From positions 2,976,001-3,040,000 of the forward strand of contig NC_057385.1 of the NCBI RefSeq assembly GCF_016906535.1: a stretch of 64,000 nucleotides of DNA. Reading direction: 5' to 3'. This DNA is from Rhizoctonia solani. Its lineage: Eukaryota; Basidiomycota; Agaricomycetes; Cantharellales; Ceratobasidiaceae. Shown in pieces: positions 47,138-58,066 of the stretch (positions within the stretch are counted from its first letter, which is position 1; every line of letters starts with the position of its first letter). Position numbers and translations under genes: made by a program. The notes under the pieces were generated by a model. It worked only from the letters and a program-made list of their open reading frames with translations. It was not told where the DNA came from and searched no databases.

Positions 47138-47461
47138 TATTTTTGTGGCTCTGCACGCCTAGGAATCATATTGAATCTTTACCAAGAAGTATTAGATAAG
47201 TAGTATTTGGAACTTGTGTCACTTTGCATACTCTGTAGTACTTATGCGGGGTGTATTGCATTACTGCATCTGCCATTCTACCGTTATATCGAACTACAAA
47301 ATGCTTACATGCTTATTGATTAAGGCCGAAGATTCATTCACACGTTTTGACTATTATTGAACTTAATTGTTCAAACTGAAGAGTCTAGCAGCAAATCCCC
47401 TCAAAACTATTGATTTCGAACCCCCGTACAAGCAGCAATAACATCAAATTAGCATCCAAAG
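47138..47461. other. intergenic, no gene seen
   Basis: AT-rich stretch between tRNA-Leu and the minus-strand RRVRT-motif gene. It holds the Pol III terminator at its left end and probably the 3' UTR of the minus-strand gene. Confidence 0.5.
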
Positions 47462-48360
47462 CTACTCTCCACCCAAAAACGCGCCAATGGAGTCTTTTCC
47501 ACCAGGAGCAGTCCGGACGCGACGCGTCGGTTTGAAGGGTTGCTGTAATAATCATCGTTAAAATCCAAGTACAATCCCATAAGGGAGGCAGCTCACCCCA
47601 TCGCTATCAACCACCCCTCGATATTCGGGCTCCGGTGAGGCAGGAGTGGGTGCAGCAGGAGCAGCGGTAGGAGCAGCGGTAGTAGCCTTAGCAGAAGGTG
47701 CTGCCCACGAGGGAGGCTCATCACCATCTCCCAACTGGATGGACTGTACTCCCCCAGGTACTGTGCGAACGCGACGAGTAGGCTTCCAAGATGAGTCGCC
47801 TGGGTTTGACGAAGCGCTCTCGGCCTGGACTGGTGCGGCGCTTGTTTCTACCGGAATAGCTCCAGCGTTCGACGATTCGCCGGAGATGGTACCGAATTCG
47901 GCGTATCCTGCGGTACCGTTCAATCTCATTTGAAAACTCTTATAACAGTAAACTCACGTGGAAGTTTGGCAATTTGCGCAAAGTTGGTATCGACGGTTAC
48001 CTATGCAAAATAAGGCGTTAGACCGCCTAATTATCGCGTAAAATAGCACTTACACCGACGTATCTGCCAACTCACGCCTTAGCGGATAATTGTGCAGGAA
48101 AACATATCACAGGAGACGCGAAACTCACTTCAAAAAGTCAATTAGCTGGCGTTTGGTAAACACAATCCTGGTGTCGTCCCAGTCCATGACTCCTGAAACC
48201 AGTATTCAGTAACTGACATACAAAGCCCAAAGGGGTCCACCAACCGAGTTTGTGGGGCCATTCCTTTTCCTTTGAACGATCCACAACTTGAATAGGTGTA
48301 AATCTAGCGTGTATGGATGAGCATACATCAAGAGCGCTTTTTATGAACGTACTCAGGCAT
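47462..48360 (-). CDS. hypothetical protein with two RRVRT-PGG repeats
   Basis: Family not recognised with confidence. The start at 48360 gives MPE, then an intron, then FTPIQVVDRSKEKEWPHKLG, GVMDWDDTRIVFTKRQLIDFLK and VTVDTNFAQIAKLP. The second half has an Ala/Pro-rich linker and two copies of one motif: PTRRVRTVPGGVQSIQLGD, and at the C-terminus PTRRVRTAPGGKDSIGAFL. The R-V-PGG-S pattern resembles the repeat of the HN1/Jupiter microtubule-associated proteins, but I would not go further than that. The splice joining LP to RLNGTAGYAEFG (near 47935-47955) does not work in any frame with the visible acceptors, so a base error or a missed exon is likely there. Divergent from the formin. Confidence 0.6.
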
Positions 48361-48955
48361 GATTGGTTTCAGTGATAAAGGGCCGTAGGCGATTAAACGT
48401 GTGTTGAACAGAGGTGCAAGCAGTGGGTTTATATACCAATGCACTAAGCCTCGTGGTAGTCAAGGCTTGTTTCAGTAGACAAGGGCTGAGTACTATATTC
48501 GGTCATGTGAGGTTATTTGGATCGTGTTTACTTCTGTTTACGTGAAATTCGATTAGACTTCCCTTTCCACCTTACCTACCACTCCTGAGCCAGGGCGCAC
48601 GACTACATTCTCGACTGTCAATTGACCTCAACTTCTCTACTAGGTGCCAGGTCGATACCGACTTCAAAACCTCTGGGGAGGTACTGAGGACATAATTAAA
48701 TTTCAAAATTCAACCAGTCGCCCGTTGACAAGTGTACAACTCACTAGCGATCATTCTCTTGCATATCATTTCTTTCGGGGTTTATAGACGGTCGACCAAT
48801 ACTCTCTCTTTCTCGTTTCTCATGACCAACGTATGTGCTGGCGGCTCTCACGTTATTATATAATGCTGATATCGTATATCTGTAGTAGCCGCACTGACTA
48901 TCACTGGAAGCCCTATCACAGCAACTACGTTTATCTAAATACATTACCTATTAGG
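48361..48955. other. divergent promoter region between the RRVRT-motif gene and the formin
   Basis: About 600 bp with no coding signal of its own; the start of the plus-strand open frame around 48833-48955 is probably 5' UTR. The first plausible formin start is the ATG at 48956. Confidence 0.45.
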
Positions 48956-51900
48956 ATGGATGCCTTGTTCGGCCGGCGGAAGAGCCGCCCCCGAGAGTCA
49001 TCTGCATCGCAATCTGAGCTTAGCGAACGGTCTGTGCGCTATGAGAACACCACTCGGGACCGCCCGCCCTTACCCGTGGGGACTATGTCTCAAGCACTAC
49101 GGACGTCTGGATCCTCCGGAATATCTGCCCCAACGCAAAACCCAGGCCTTACCTCTAACGGGACAGAGATGAACTTTACGCGCTCGCGCAGAAGATTAGA
49201 TCTTTCCGAAGGAGAACGTCCCACTTCTCCCAGTCCTTCAAACATGTCCGGTTCCAGTTATGGATATGGGTTTGAATCCCCGAGGAGGACTCGTGATATG
49301 GATGCTACAATACGGGCAGGCGATAGGCGCAACACTGGCGCTAGTGCACCCGGTTCTGATTTTGGTCCTCCTATGTCGCCACCTGGATCCTCTCGTCACG
49401 GGGGTCATCGCCCGTCTTCATCTCTCACAATGAAAAGTGATACGTCGCGTACATCCCACTACAATACACAGCAAGCTGCCTCGACTCTCAGTTCCTTGCG
49501 ACAGCTAAAATCCGATGATGGCTTTTACATGGATCGACCCTCTGATGACGTTATTCAATCTATGTTTTTGGGCGTTGGGAAGAGTCTTGATGTCGGCGGA
49601 GAGGGGCTCACCATGGAAAACAAGTGGCTCATCGTCTATGAGAACGAGAGGAAGCGCTGGCGTGAAGAACAAGCCAAGGCCAAGGCTGCAGACAAACGAG
49701 CTACGGCAGGAAGTGGTGCAGGTTCAATAGGCTTAAACACCAAGGATACTGGAGAATATTACATACAAAAGTTCATGACCAACACGATCACTCCCAAGGA
49801 TATCCAGGGGCTTGGTGTTTCGTTGCGCACTATGCCCTTGGCCTGGTTTCACGACTTTATAGACATGCAAGGCATTGCCGTTTTGGCATCCCGCTTGAAC
49901 TCCTTAAATCGGCCAGCAACACGGAGGTTAGTCTCACAACTATTGGCCCACGATTATAATTAATGCCACATCTAGGACTGAGGTTGAAACCCTACAGGAA
50001 ATCGAGATTCTCAAATGTCTCAAGACGCTTTTGAACTCCCAGGTATGTTTCATTCGATAGGAAAGTGGATAGTTGATCCTTACTCCACAGCTAGGTTGGT
50101 CAACGAGAAGCTATAGCGCAACAGACGACCGTGAATCACTTGGTTACCGTTCTTGCCAGTCCTCATATTCCCTCCAGGAAAGCCGGTCTAGAATTAACGA
50201 TTGCTCTCATTTACGCCGAGGACCATTCCTATCAATTAGTTCTCACTGCCTTGATGTTCTCAGCAACACTCATAATGACAAGGGACCATTCACGTTCTGG
50301 TTCCAGACGACCTTGAATATTCTATTAAGTCGTGGCAGGATGGGAAGTTTGGTGGGGACCAGCAAGGATTTCAAGAAAGCTGTGGGCGCAGATTCGGGGC
50401 TGGGAGATTACACAGTGAGCAATCCAATGACATCCATTCGTTTGCGATGCTAATCGTACACCCGCATAGCTTCATACAATCATGACCCTCAATGCGATAT
50501 TGACTCGAGCTCCGGACCTGAAAACTCGCATATCCCTTCGTACGAACATGGAGATGGCTGGAGTCCAGCAGATCATCGACTTTGCCAAGGAGATGGGCAA
50601 CGTGACGGACGGAATGATGACCAACTTGAACCAATACCTTGCGTCTTCAGAGGAGGATCAGGCCGAATTAAGGGACCAATTAGGGCGGGAAGTGTTGAGC
50701 AATATGCAGGATCCATACGAGCTTTTCAAGACGGTCAACGAGACTATCAGAGAATCCCCGGCCCAGGCGTATTTCTTATCCTGTCTGAAGCACCTGTTGC
50801 TTATTCCGCAAGACGACACGGACACTCGCACGAAGTACTATCAGGTTATCGATGGGCTGATTACCGATATCATCCTTGAGCGAAGAGCGTCGTATGCACA
50901 CGAGTTTGGCGATCCCTGCTATTTCGTTCCAGAAGCTTGCTTCCAGCTTCAGTGAGCAAGAAAGGGCAGAAAAGGCAGAGGCTGAAGTCTCGGAGCTTCG
51001 AGGGCAACTTGTTCGATAAAGTATGACAAGGAGAGGCTGGATGAGGAGCTGGGGAAAGGATCTGACGGTTTAGTCGGTGACCTCAAGGCCAAAGTCGCAA
51101 TACTTGAAGACAAGCTTCGCCAATCGCGTGACAATTCGAACGCGCTCCAAGCTAAACTGGTTGAAGAAGGACGATCGCATCGAGAGAGGATTGAGCAGCT
51201 GGAGTTCCAAATCCTCGAGCTATTTAATATGCTCAAGGTCGGTAGAGCGAACATGCTGTCCAGTGCGGGTAACCAAGAGAGCACCGGACGTCGCCAGCTG
51301 ATTGAACAGTTAACTAAGCAACACGAGCGCAAGAAGACGATTAGCATTCTCGAGGGCCAAAAGAGGAGAAAAAGGGCAGGAGCATTCTTGATGAAGATAC
51401 GGAGGAGTCGGAAGGTGAAGTCGATCTCAGTTCTGCCGTAAGTGGCGTTACAGGGCGAGCAGCAACCTCGATCCGGAGGAAAAAGTCTCGAATCAATGGG
51501 AACGGCGCTGGCGTGCCGGGCCTGATGGTCATTCTCAATTCCAGGATGCAGATAATGAGTACATGGAGAGTGAGCGTTCATTTGATGCTGTGAGTGACTA
51601 TGGGTATCCCTCACGTATTTGCTGATCTATCTTATAGTATCCAGCGAGAGACCCTGCGACAGTGCGAAGCACCAGACATCGCAATGGTACGGGTGATGCA
51701 TCCCCTCGTCGTACGGGAGCATCTAGACTTCCTATCGACAGTCCGCGTCAAGGAGATGATCAAGCTCAGGGCGGCTTGATCCGCAAGCGTTCGCTACCTC
51801 CGCGATTCCTCGCCGAACTCTCGAACAAACTTGGTAGTCGGACCCCATCTGGAACAACCATTAGAGAAGGGCGTGACGACAGCGAGCATGCATCTCGAGA

Positions 51901-54700
51901 AAGCGGGTACACTGACGATACTGTTCCAACATCTGCTGATGCACATGGCCAATCTGGAGGGCTTGCTGTTCCTACAGATGGAACCGCCGCTGGAGCTGGG
52001 GGCGAAAAACGATCTGGGTCGCCTGGTAAAGGCCTCATTCGCGTAAAGAGCGTACATGTTCCTGGCTCACTGCGATCAACTGGCCGGTCGACTCGTTAGC
52101 ATGGGTAAACCCGTGCCAGGCAATTCGCTCGACTCGACGGCACAGGGTACTGACGAAGGCGCCGTCGATAGGGAAGAAGAGTCGATCGTACAGAGAGCAA
52201 GCCGGTCGAACCCAGCCCACCAGTTGCTGCACCTCCGCCCGCCACCTCCGCCACCACCACCACCACCACCTCCTCCTCCTCCTCCGCCGCCGCCGCCACT
52301 GGAGTCCTCCACCTCCCCTCCCCCCTCCTGGTGCCCCACCTCCACCGCCACCGCCACCACCGCCCGGTGCTCCGCCACCGCCGCCGCCTCCAATGCCCGG
52401 TAAACAGGGGTCAATCCCCAAGCGCCCGGTTTACCTTTCGGCGAAAATGCCTCCAAACGCAAAGATGTGGACTACATGGCGAATACCGCATGAAACAACT
52501 ACAATGGGATAAGATCCAGCACAGCAAGTGGGAAAGACACTTGGGGCGAGGACTATACGGAGAAGGAGCGCGAATGGGCACGCAAGTTATTTGGAGATGG
52601 TGTATGGCAGGAAATGGAGGAAGATTTCAAGGCAAAACAACTTGTTATGAACCTTATGGCTAGGCAGAAGCGCGCCGAGCTCAAGAGTGTGCTTGACCAA
52701 CAGACCAAGAAACGAGTCGAGATTATCATCCAACGCGTCAAACGTTTGACTCCCGAGGAGATTGCGACCAAGATTCTTCAATCCGATCGTGAAGTATGCA
52801 CAGAGAGCTTCCTTGACGAACTCAAGCGTGTTCTCCCATCCCCTGAGCAAGTCGGCAAACTCAATATCTATCGGAATGCGACTATGGAGGAACTATCTGA
52901 GCTCCACCTTCTGATCGGCTCATGGTCCAACTCATCAAGATTAACCGACTTGGTCCCCGTGTAGATGATTTATTCGAGCCCGCTTTGAGGAAAACTTTGG
53001 CTTACAGAATGATGTCTGTATTTACGGTATTGAATCTGAGCATGCGCTAACTGTTTCCTCTACAGGGTGCAAAAAAGTTGATCGAGGCGTGCGAGAGTCT
53101 AAGAACGCCCCTATGTTCAAAGAACTCATGTCTGTGAGTAATCTTTGCTGGTAAATATGCTCGATCTGATCAATACGTTGTGTAGCTTATCCTTCTTATC
53201 GGCAACTTCATGAATGGAACAGGTATCAAAGGAGGTGCTTTGGCTTCAAAGTCAGCAGCATAAACAAGGCAAGTATATTTCTTCTAGCAGTAGGGACTCG
53301 GCTGCTTATTGTCTCGCATATAGTTGGTCGACACCAAGTCGATTAACAATACAACTCTGCTTCACTTTTTGGAGAAGACTGTCTCGAAGCACTTCCCAGA
53401 TATGGAAAGGTTTATGGACGAACTACAAAAACCAGAAGAAGCATACCGGGGTACGATAGTTTCTACTTAGCCCTATCGATTCGTTTTTTTCTTATTTGTT
53501 CTTCAGTAAACCTCCTGGAAGTCAAGAAACACTTTGGAGAGATGCGTGTTGGTCTGAAGTCCATTCGCACCGAACTCGCGGAGCATTTCTCAGACATCGA
53601 CTCTCTACCACCTGATGATCAATACCCGAAAAAGATGTGGCGATTCCTCACCGAAGCAACGGAACAGCTTGAGGATCTCAGCGACGCCGTCAAGCAGGCC
53701 GAATTGAAGTTTGCTGACACCCTACGCTTCTATGGTGAAGACGAGAAGATGAGCTCGGCGGAATTCTTTGGTATATTCAAAACCTTCTGCACATCTTATC
53801 GGGTACGTGTAGCTAGTCTACAAAGTAGTTGGATTGTTCTTATCAGTAGAAAATTTGCCACAGAAATGCCAAACCGATAATCGTACCGCTGCAGAAGAAA
53901 AGGTTGTTGCAGAAAAGCGGCGCCAATATGCGGAGGAATCTCGTCTTGCAAGACAAAAGGCACGGGAGGAAGAAACCGTCCGCGATCCTCAGGATGCAGC
54001 TATTTTGGACACGCTTCTGGAGCGACTTCGCAATGGCGACACCATGCCTCGAACTCGAAAGTCAAGGAGAACGCGCCCAAGTGTCCACCGCCTTCCTGCA
54101 GCCCTCACAATGGCAGGGAGTACAACAGTGTCCGAAGGTGCCTTGAGTGGGATTGGAGATAACGCCGGTGCAATGAAATCCGATGACGCTATCGCTCCGG
54201 CAGAAGTTGTCGCCGACAAGGCAAAAGATATGTTGGCCGAGCTTCGACAGGCAGGCTTTGGTGCGTCGCTTCCCAGTCCAAACTCGATGGGTACTCTTCC
54301 CCGTTCGTCCCGAACAGGCGGAGGTAGCACACGTCGAGCCCGAGCCCGCGCAGAAGCCCGAGCCAGTGCTTCAAACCTTCGGGTACATCCCGAAGAAGGA
54401 CCCGTGGATACCAATGGGGGGCTCCACTCTGCATCCCTATCGGAAACATGGACAACAAACTCGCTTCCATCCACGCCAGGCCTCGGCGACGGGCATTCTC
54501 CAGCCGGCGGTCACAGCCGTAGTGCGTCACTTGTTCAACCCCAGCCCGGAATAGATACCCATGGTGCCGACAGCGAGGTTGAACCTGATACAGCTGATGT
54601 AATGGTTAACATCAAATCACCCACAGAGCTGGGCTCCGTGCGGTCTTCGGTTGCATTGCCTGACAGCGCTGGACCAATGCAACCACCAACGCAGCGATGA
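48956..54700 (+). CDS. formin (actin nucleator), with many frame breaks
   Basis: Nucleates and elongates unbranched actin filaments at polarity sites and the contractile ring. The start at 48956 gives MDALFGRRKSRPRESS and a Ser-rich N-terminus. Then the GTPase-binding/FH3 region: MENKWLIVYENERKRW, YYIQKFMTNTITPKDIQGLG, LHTIMTLNAILTRAPDLKTR, GVQQIIDFAKEMG, DPYELFKTVNE. Coiled coil around 51000-51400. FH1 is a proline-rich region encoded at 52232-52400. FH2 starts with MKQLQWDKIQHSK and EDYTEKE, and has QLVMNLMARQKRAELKSVLD, LTPEEIATKIL, ELKRVLPSPEQVGKL and RNATMEELSELH. The C-terminal regulatory tail ends with a stop at 54698-54700. Frames change at several sites (near 50100, 50230, 50945, 51015, 52310, 52490, 52530). 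A basidiomycete normally has one Bni1/SepA-type formin, so true loss would be surprising. Confidence 0.9.
52232..52298 (+). repeat. CCN repeat coding the FH1 polyproline tract
   Basis: CCA, CCT and CCG triplets in blocks encode about 20 consecutive prolines in the formin. A second, shorter proline-rich stretch follows (about 52318-52400), but in another frame, so one base is probably wrong near 52310. Confidence 0.85.
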
Positions 54701-57700
54701 ATGAGGCGTATCTTAAACATTCATCCGGTGCATGATAGTCGATCAGTTTTCCGTTGGTTTTCCCTGCGCTTCTTTCCCTTATAGATTTCTCTTATATCTC
54801 ATAATTCTTTCTTGACTCTCAACCTGCTATGCATTGGGCCCGTATCTGTAGGACAGCTATTATGTATTTCCCAGCAGTGATACTTCGTTTCGATAGCCTC
54901 TTTCATACTTACCGCACCTTTTTCGTCGATGGGGGCTGAGTTCTTATCTGACAAATTTCCCTATATCAAGTCGATACCTATCGCATACAATCAACCATAC
55001 TATAGATCCTAACACTGTCGGAGGCCTTCATCAGTCTCTCCGCATTCCACGTGTCCTTCAGCGAGATCAACATTCAGTTGTGACGATCAATTACTAGTGA
55101 TCGCACCTCTTCATCTGAGTGGAGTCAAAATGAATGCATTGCTCGACATCATAGAGACTACTTATTTCCTAGGGTCCATTCAAATACTGTCAATATCCAA
55201 CTACTCCTAGGTTTACAAATGTCCCACGACTCAAATAGAGCCAACCAGTATTCGTACTTTGGTGCATGAACACGGGGATCAAAACGTCCTCGATCCAACA
55301 TATCAATGGCGATATAATCATCCATGCGTAAAATTGCTTCCCTAATGCAAGTGAGCCCCACTCATCCTACTTTGTGTGGTTTAAGACACGTTACGAGGTT
55401 TAAGGCGTATATGCCCCCAACCATCGACAAATCATCATGGTTCCTCAAGTTCACCTCCCCGGCCATCACCTCAAAATCGCTTCTCTTGGCCCCAATCACC
55501 CTGACTGAAAGATAATCATAACGTTTACTTGATTCTTGTTCGTGGTTGTCGATACTTTGTTCTAGGCCCACATACATTTCTCAGGTTCTATCGCAACAAA
55601 GGTCGTGGCCTAACATACATCCGACTTCTGAAGTCGAACAAACATGCTGTATATTCGTCATGCTAATCAGAGTGTGGCTCAGATCGGTTTCAGCGGTCAC
55701 GGATCCGGGTTCTGTAACTGCGACCGGAAACAGCCGTCCAGTGTGCTCATCTATGCACGGCCTGAAATCCCTACCATGGTGCACGGTAACATTGTAGCGG
55801 AAATCTAGACCGTGAGCGGTCGGAGTCCAAGAGATGTATCACCCAAATTCTATCTGCGCAACCTGCGCAAACCTGGCGTGGTGCCTAACTAACGCTTGGG
55901 ATGTGTCTTAATCAGGCCTATTCTATTAGCAACGAAAACGAACGGGCCGATCAACCGAAAGTGCTGCTCAAGCTTCTTGCTTGACCAAGATACGACAATA
56001 AATCGTAGAGCCACCGCCTGAGAATATTTCATAACTTGACTTTAAATGTGCCCTATTTGAATGTTAATGTGAAATCAAGTCATTTGTACGTATGTTTGAT
56101 ATGATCGTTTTGGCGTTTAGAGGTTGTTCGCCCTTATCTTGAGGGCGGTGGCTATGTTTAGGCTGACCACTCGCAAAAATTCTAGCGAGAGGAAAATCTT
56201 TGTACTTTTGATTACGACATATATTACGAACTTTTCTTCCCAAGATGAAAGCCTTGCTTGATGCATGCTGCTTTTTGAGACACTCGAATTCACAACTTTT
56301 GATTTGTTTGAAGACGAAACTGAGGTGCCCGAGCCCGTTCATATAACACCACAATGGCAGATCTGACGCTGAAAATATGATTCTCGCCTGGAACGTGCGA
56401 AAGGATACGCATCCGTCACACCCTATAATGGACTGCATTGATCGGGGAAGAACTGTATGAGTAGCAATCGAATTCAACCTTGCAATTGGCCTCTTTCGTA
56501 GAAGGACCGGCGCCCATCGGCGGTCTCGGATGAACCTCTATACTGTACAGTACCTATTACACACGTGGGTTAGGGAGTACAGGTAAGGAATGAGTTGAAA
56601 TCAGCGTCGAAAAGTTCGCGAGATGGATTCCCTAGAGCCTTCGTCCCTAGGTATTGCGCAAAGGTCAAGTGACTCCTGGACACGAGGCGCAGGATCCTCA
56701 GCGCGTCTAGCCTCTCAATTCTGCGTGAATTTCGCCTTTTGGAGCTTACGGGCGTCTGGTTTAGGCGTAAGATAGGACGTAAGGGAAATGGCTCGTGCTT
56801 GTTTAGTAGCGCATATACAACCAAGGCTTCCTTTCTTGGCTACCTTGAGATTGGTTGACCGAGGTTCCGAACATAAATTACCCACGCGCGTATTATCTCG
56901 AAAAATGGCTCCGTGTCGGTAGTGCTATATAAACGAATCCTAGATCTGGATCTAAGCGTATGGGAAGCAACGGGTTCGGAGACCTTTGCGCGCGCATTCA
57001 TAAAGGGAGACTATATGATTGTGGGCTATCTGCCGGGTGTTCGTCCCGAATTTGATATAGCGCCCAAAGACCTACACTATTGTACAAGTTGACCGCGTGA
57101 GCTCGCGAGATTAGACGTGTTGGTGCCGGTGACAAGCGGAACGAGCGCATGATGGAGCGCCCCTGGAGGATAGAGCCAATTAAACCGGAATAACGAGATT
57201 CCCGGTGATGTACAACATTTCCAGTTGGAGATATGTCAGTGAGGGGTTAGAGTTGAGCGTGCGGAGAGGGGTTAGATTACATTGTGTATGAATGTCGCGT
57301 CGATGAATGAAAAAGACGATGAGCGGGGGGTCAAGAACAATACACTTGAATGCTGGAATGTTGGAAGATGGGCAGGAGGGGGTGATAGTATGCGAGGCAG
57401 CAACGCAGATGATAAGGCCCAGGATGGTCAACGCGCTGACGTGACAAATAGTGCATATATGCATTTCTCTCACCAATGTCCTGGCCGATCGCAACCAACA
57501 TGCATCAACATGCCGAAAGCCAGCCAATGTCGCGCATGCAGGATGGCTTTCCACGTGCTTACAAATACCCCACTATGGGACGGTTGGGTACTGGTGCATA
57601 CCTGGGATTCCAGACCATCGGAGGGAACCGAAATATAAATTAAGTCCTGAAAGGCGAATGATGGTACAGCCACTGTCAGGTGTCTAGAACACGAACCGCC

Positions 57701-58066
57701 AGATCCTCCCAAGTCCTGATTCGGGGGTACGGTATATAACTATCATCGACGACGCCATCATCCCTTCTCTTCCACCCCTGTCTGCCCCTGCGCTGGCTGC
57801 GGCGGACTGGCATCATCGACTGTCATCATCGCTGTGCCTGTGACTGAAATTTCTTTTTTTAACACTGCGTGACTCCACTCTGTGTCTATATCCTGTCTGC
57901 ATTCGTATTCCCGCCATCTGTCCGAGGGCAGAGCTGAATCGGAGTGATACCATAACCATTTTCATTGTTGGGTGAGTTCAAATTGAATGGGCGGGTGCGG
58001 ACCATGCTGACGTGAACGCTCCGCAGCAGGCGCTGATCATCTCTTAGCGGCGAACGACCAGCCTCG
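54701..58066. other. gene-poor interval of 3.4 kb
   Basis: No gene I can support. On the minus strand three short frames follow each other (55784-55581, 55577-55362, 55361-55158). Their composition is more protein-like than the rest, for example MDDYIAIDMLDRGRFDP, but I could not join them by good splice sites. A minus-strand frame at 56477-56064 (about 137 codons) shows no domain. The last 200 bases are CT-rich, as expected for the promoter and 5' UTR of the next gene. Confidence 0.45.

Noticed and set aside
15253..51352. The 14-mer GATTAGCATTCTCG occurs three times (about 15255, 20502, 51339)
   Set aside because: The copies lie in coding sequence of unrelated genes (or an overlapping UTR), encode ISIL-like residues, and have no shared flanks; no sign of a mobile or regulatory repeat.
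52035..52462. Glycine-rich frames on the minus strand opposite the formin FH1 tract
   Set aside because: They are the complement of the CCN repeat; the plus-strand formin explains the sequence.
57180..57712. Overlapping frames of 78-124 codons on both strands
   Set aside because: No domain, unusual composition, and mutual overlap; likely chance frames in promoter-proximal sequence.
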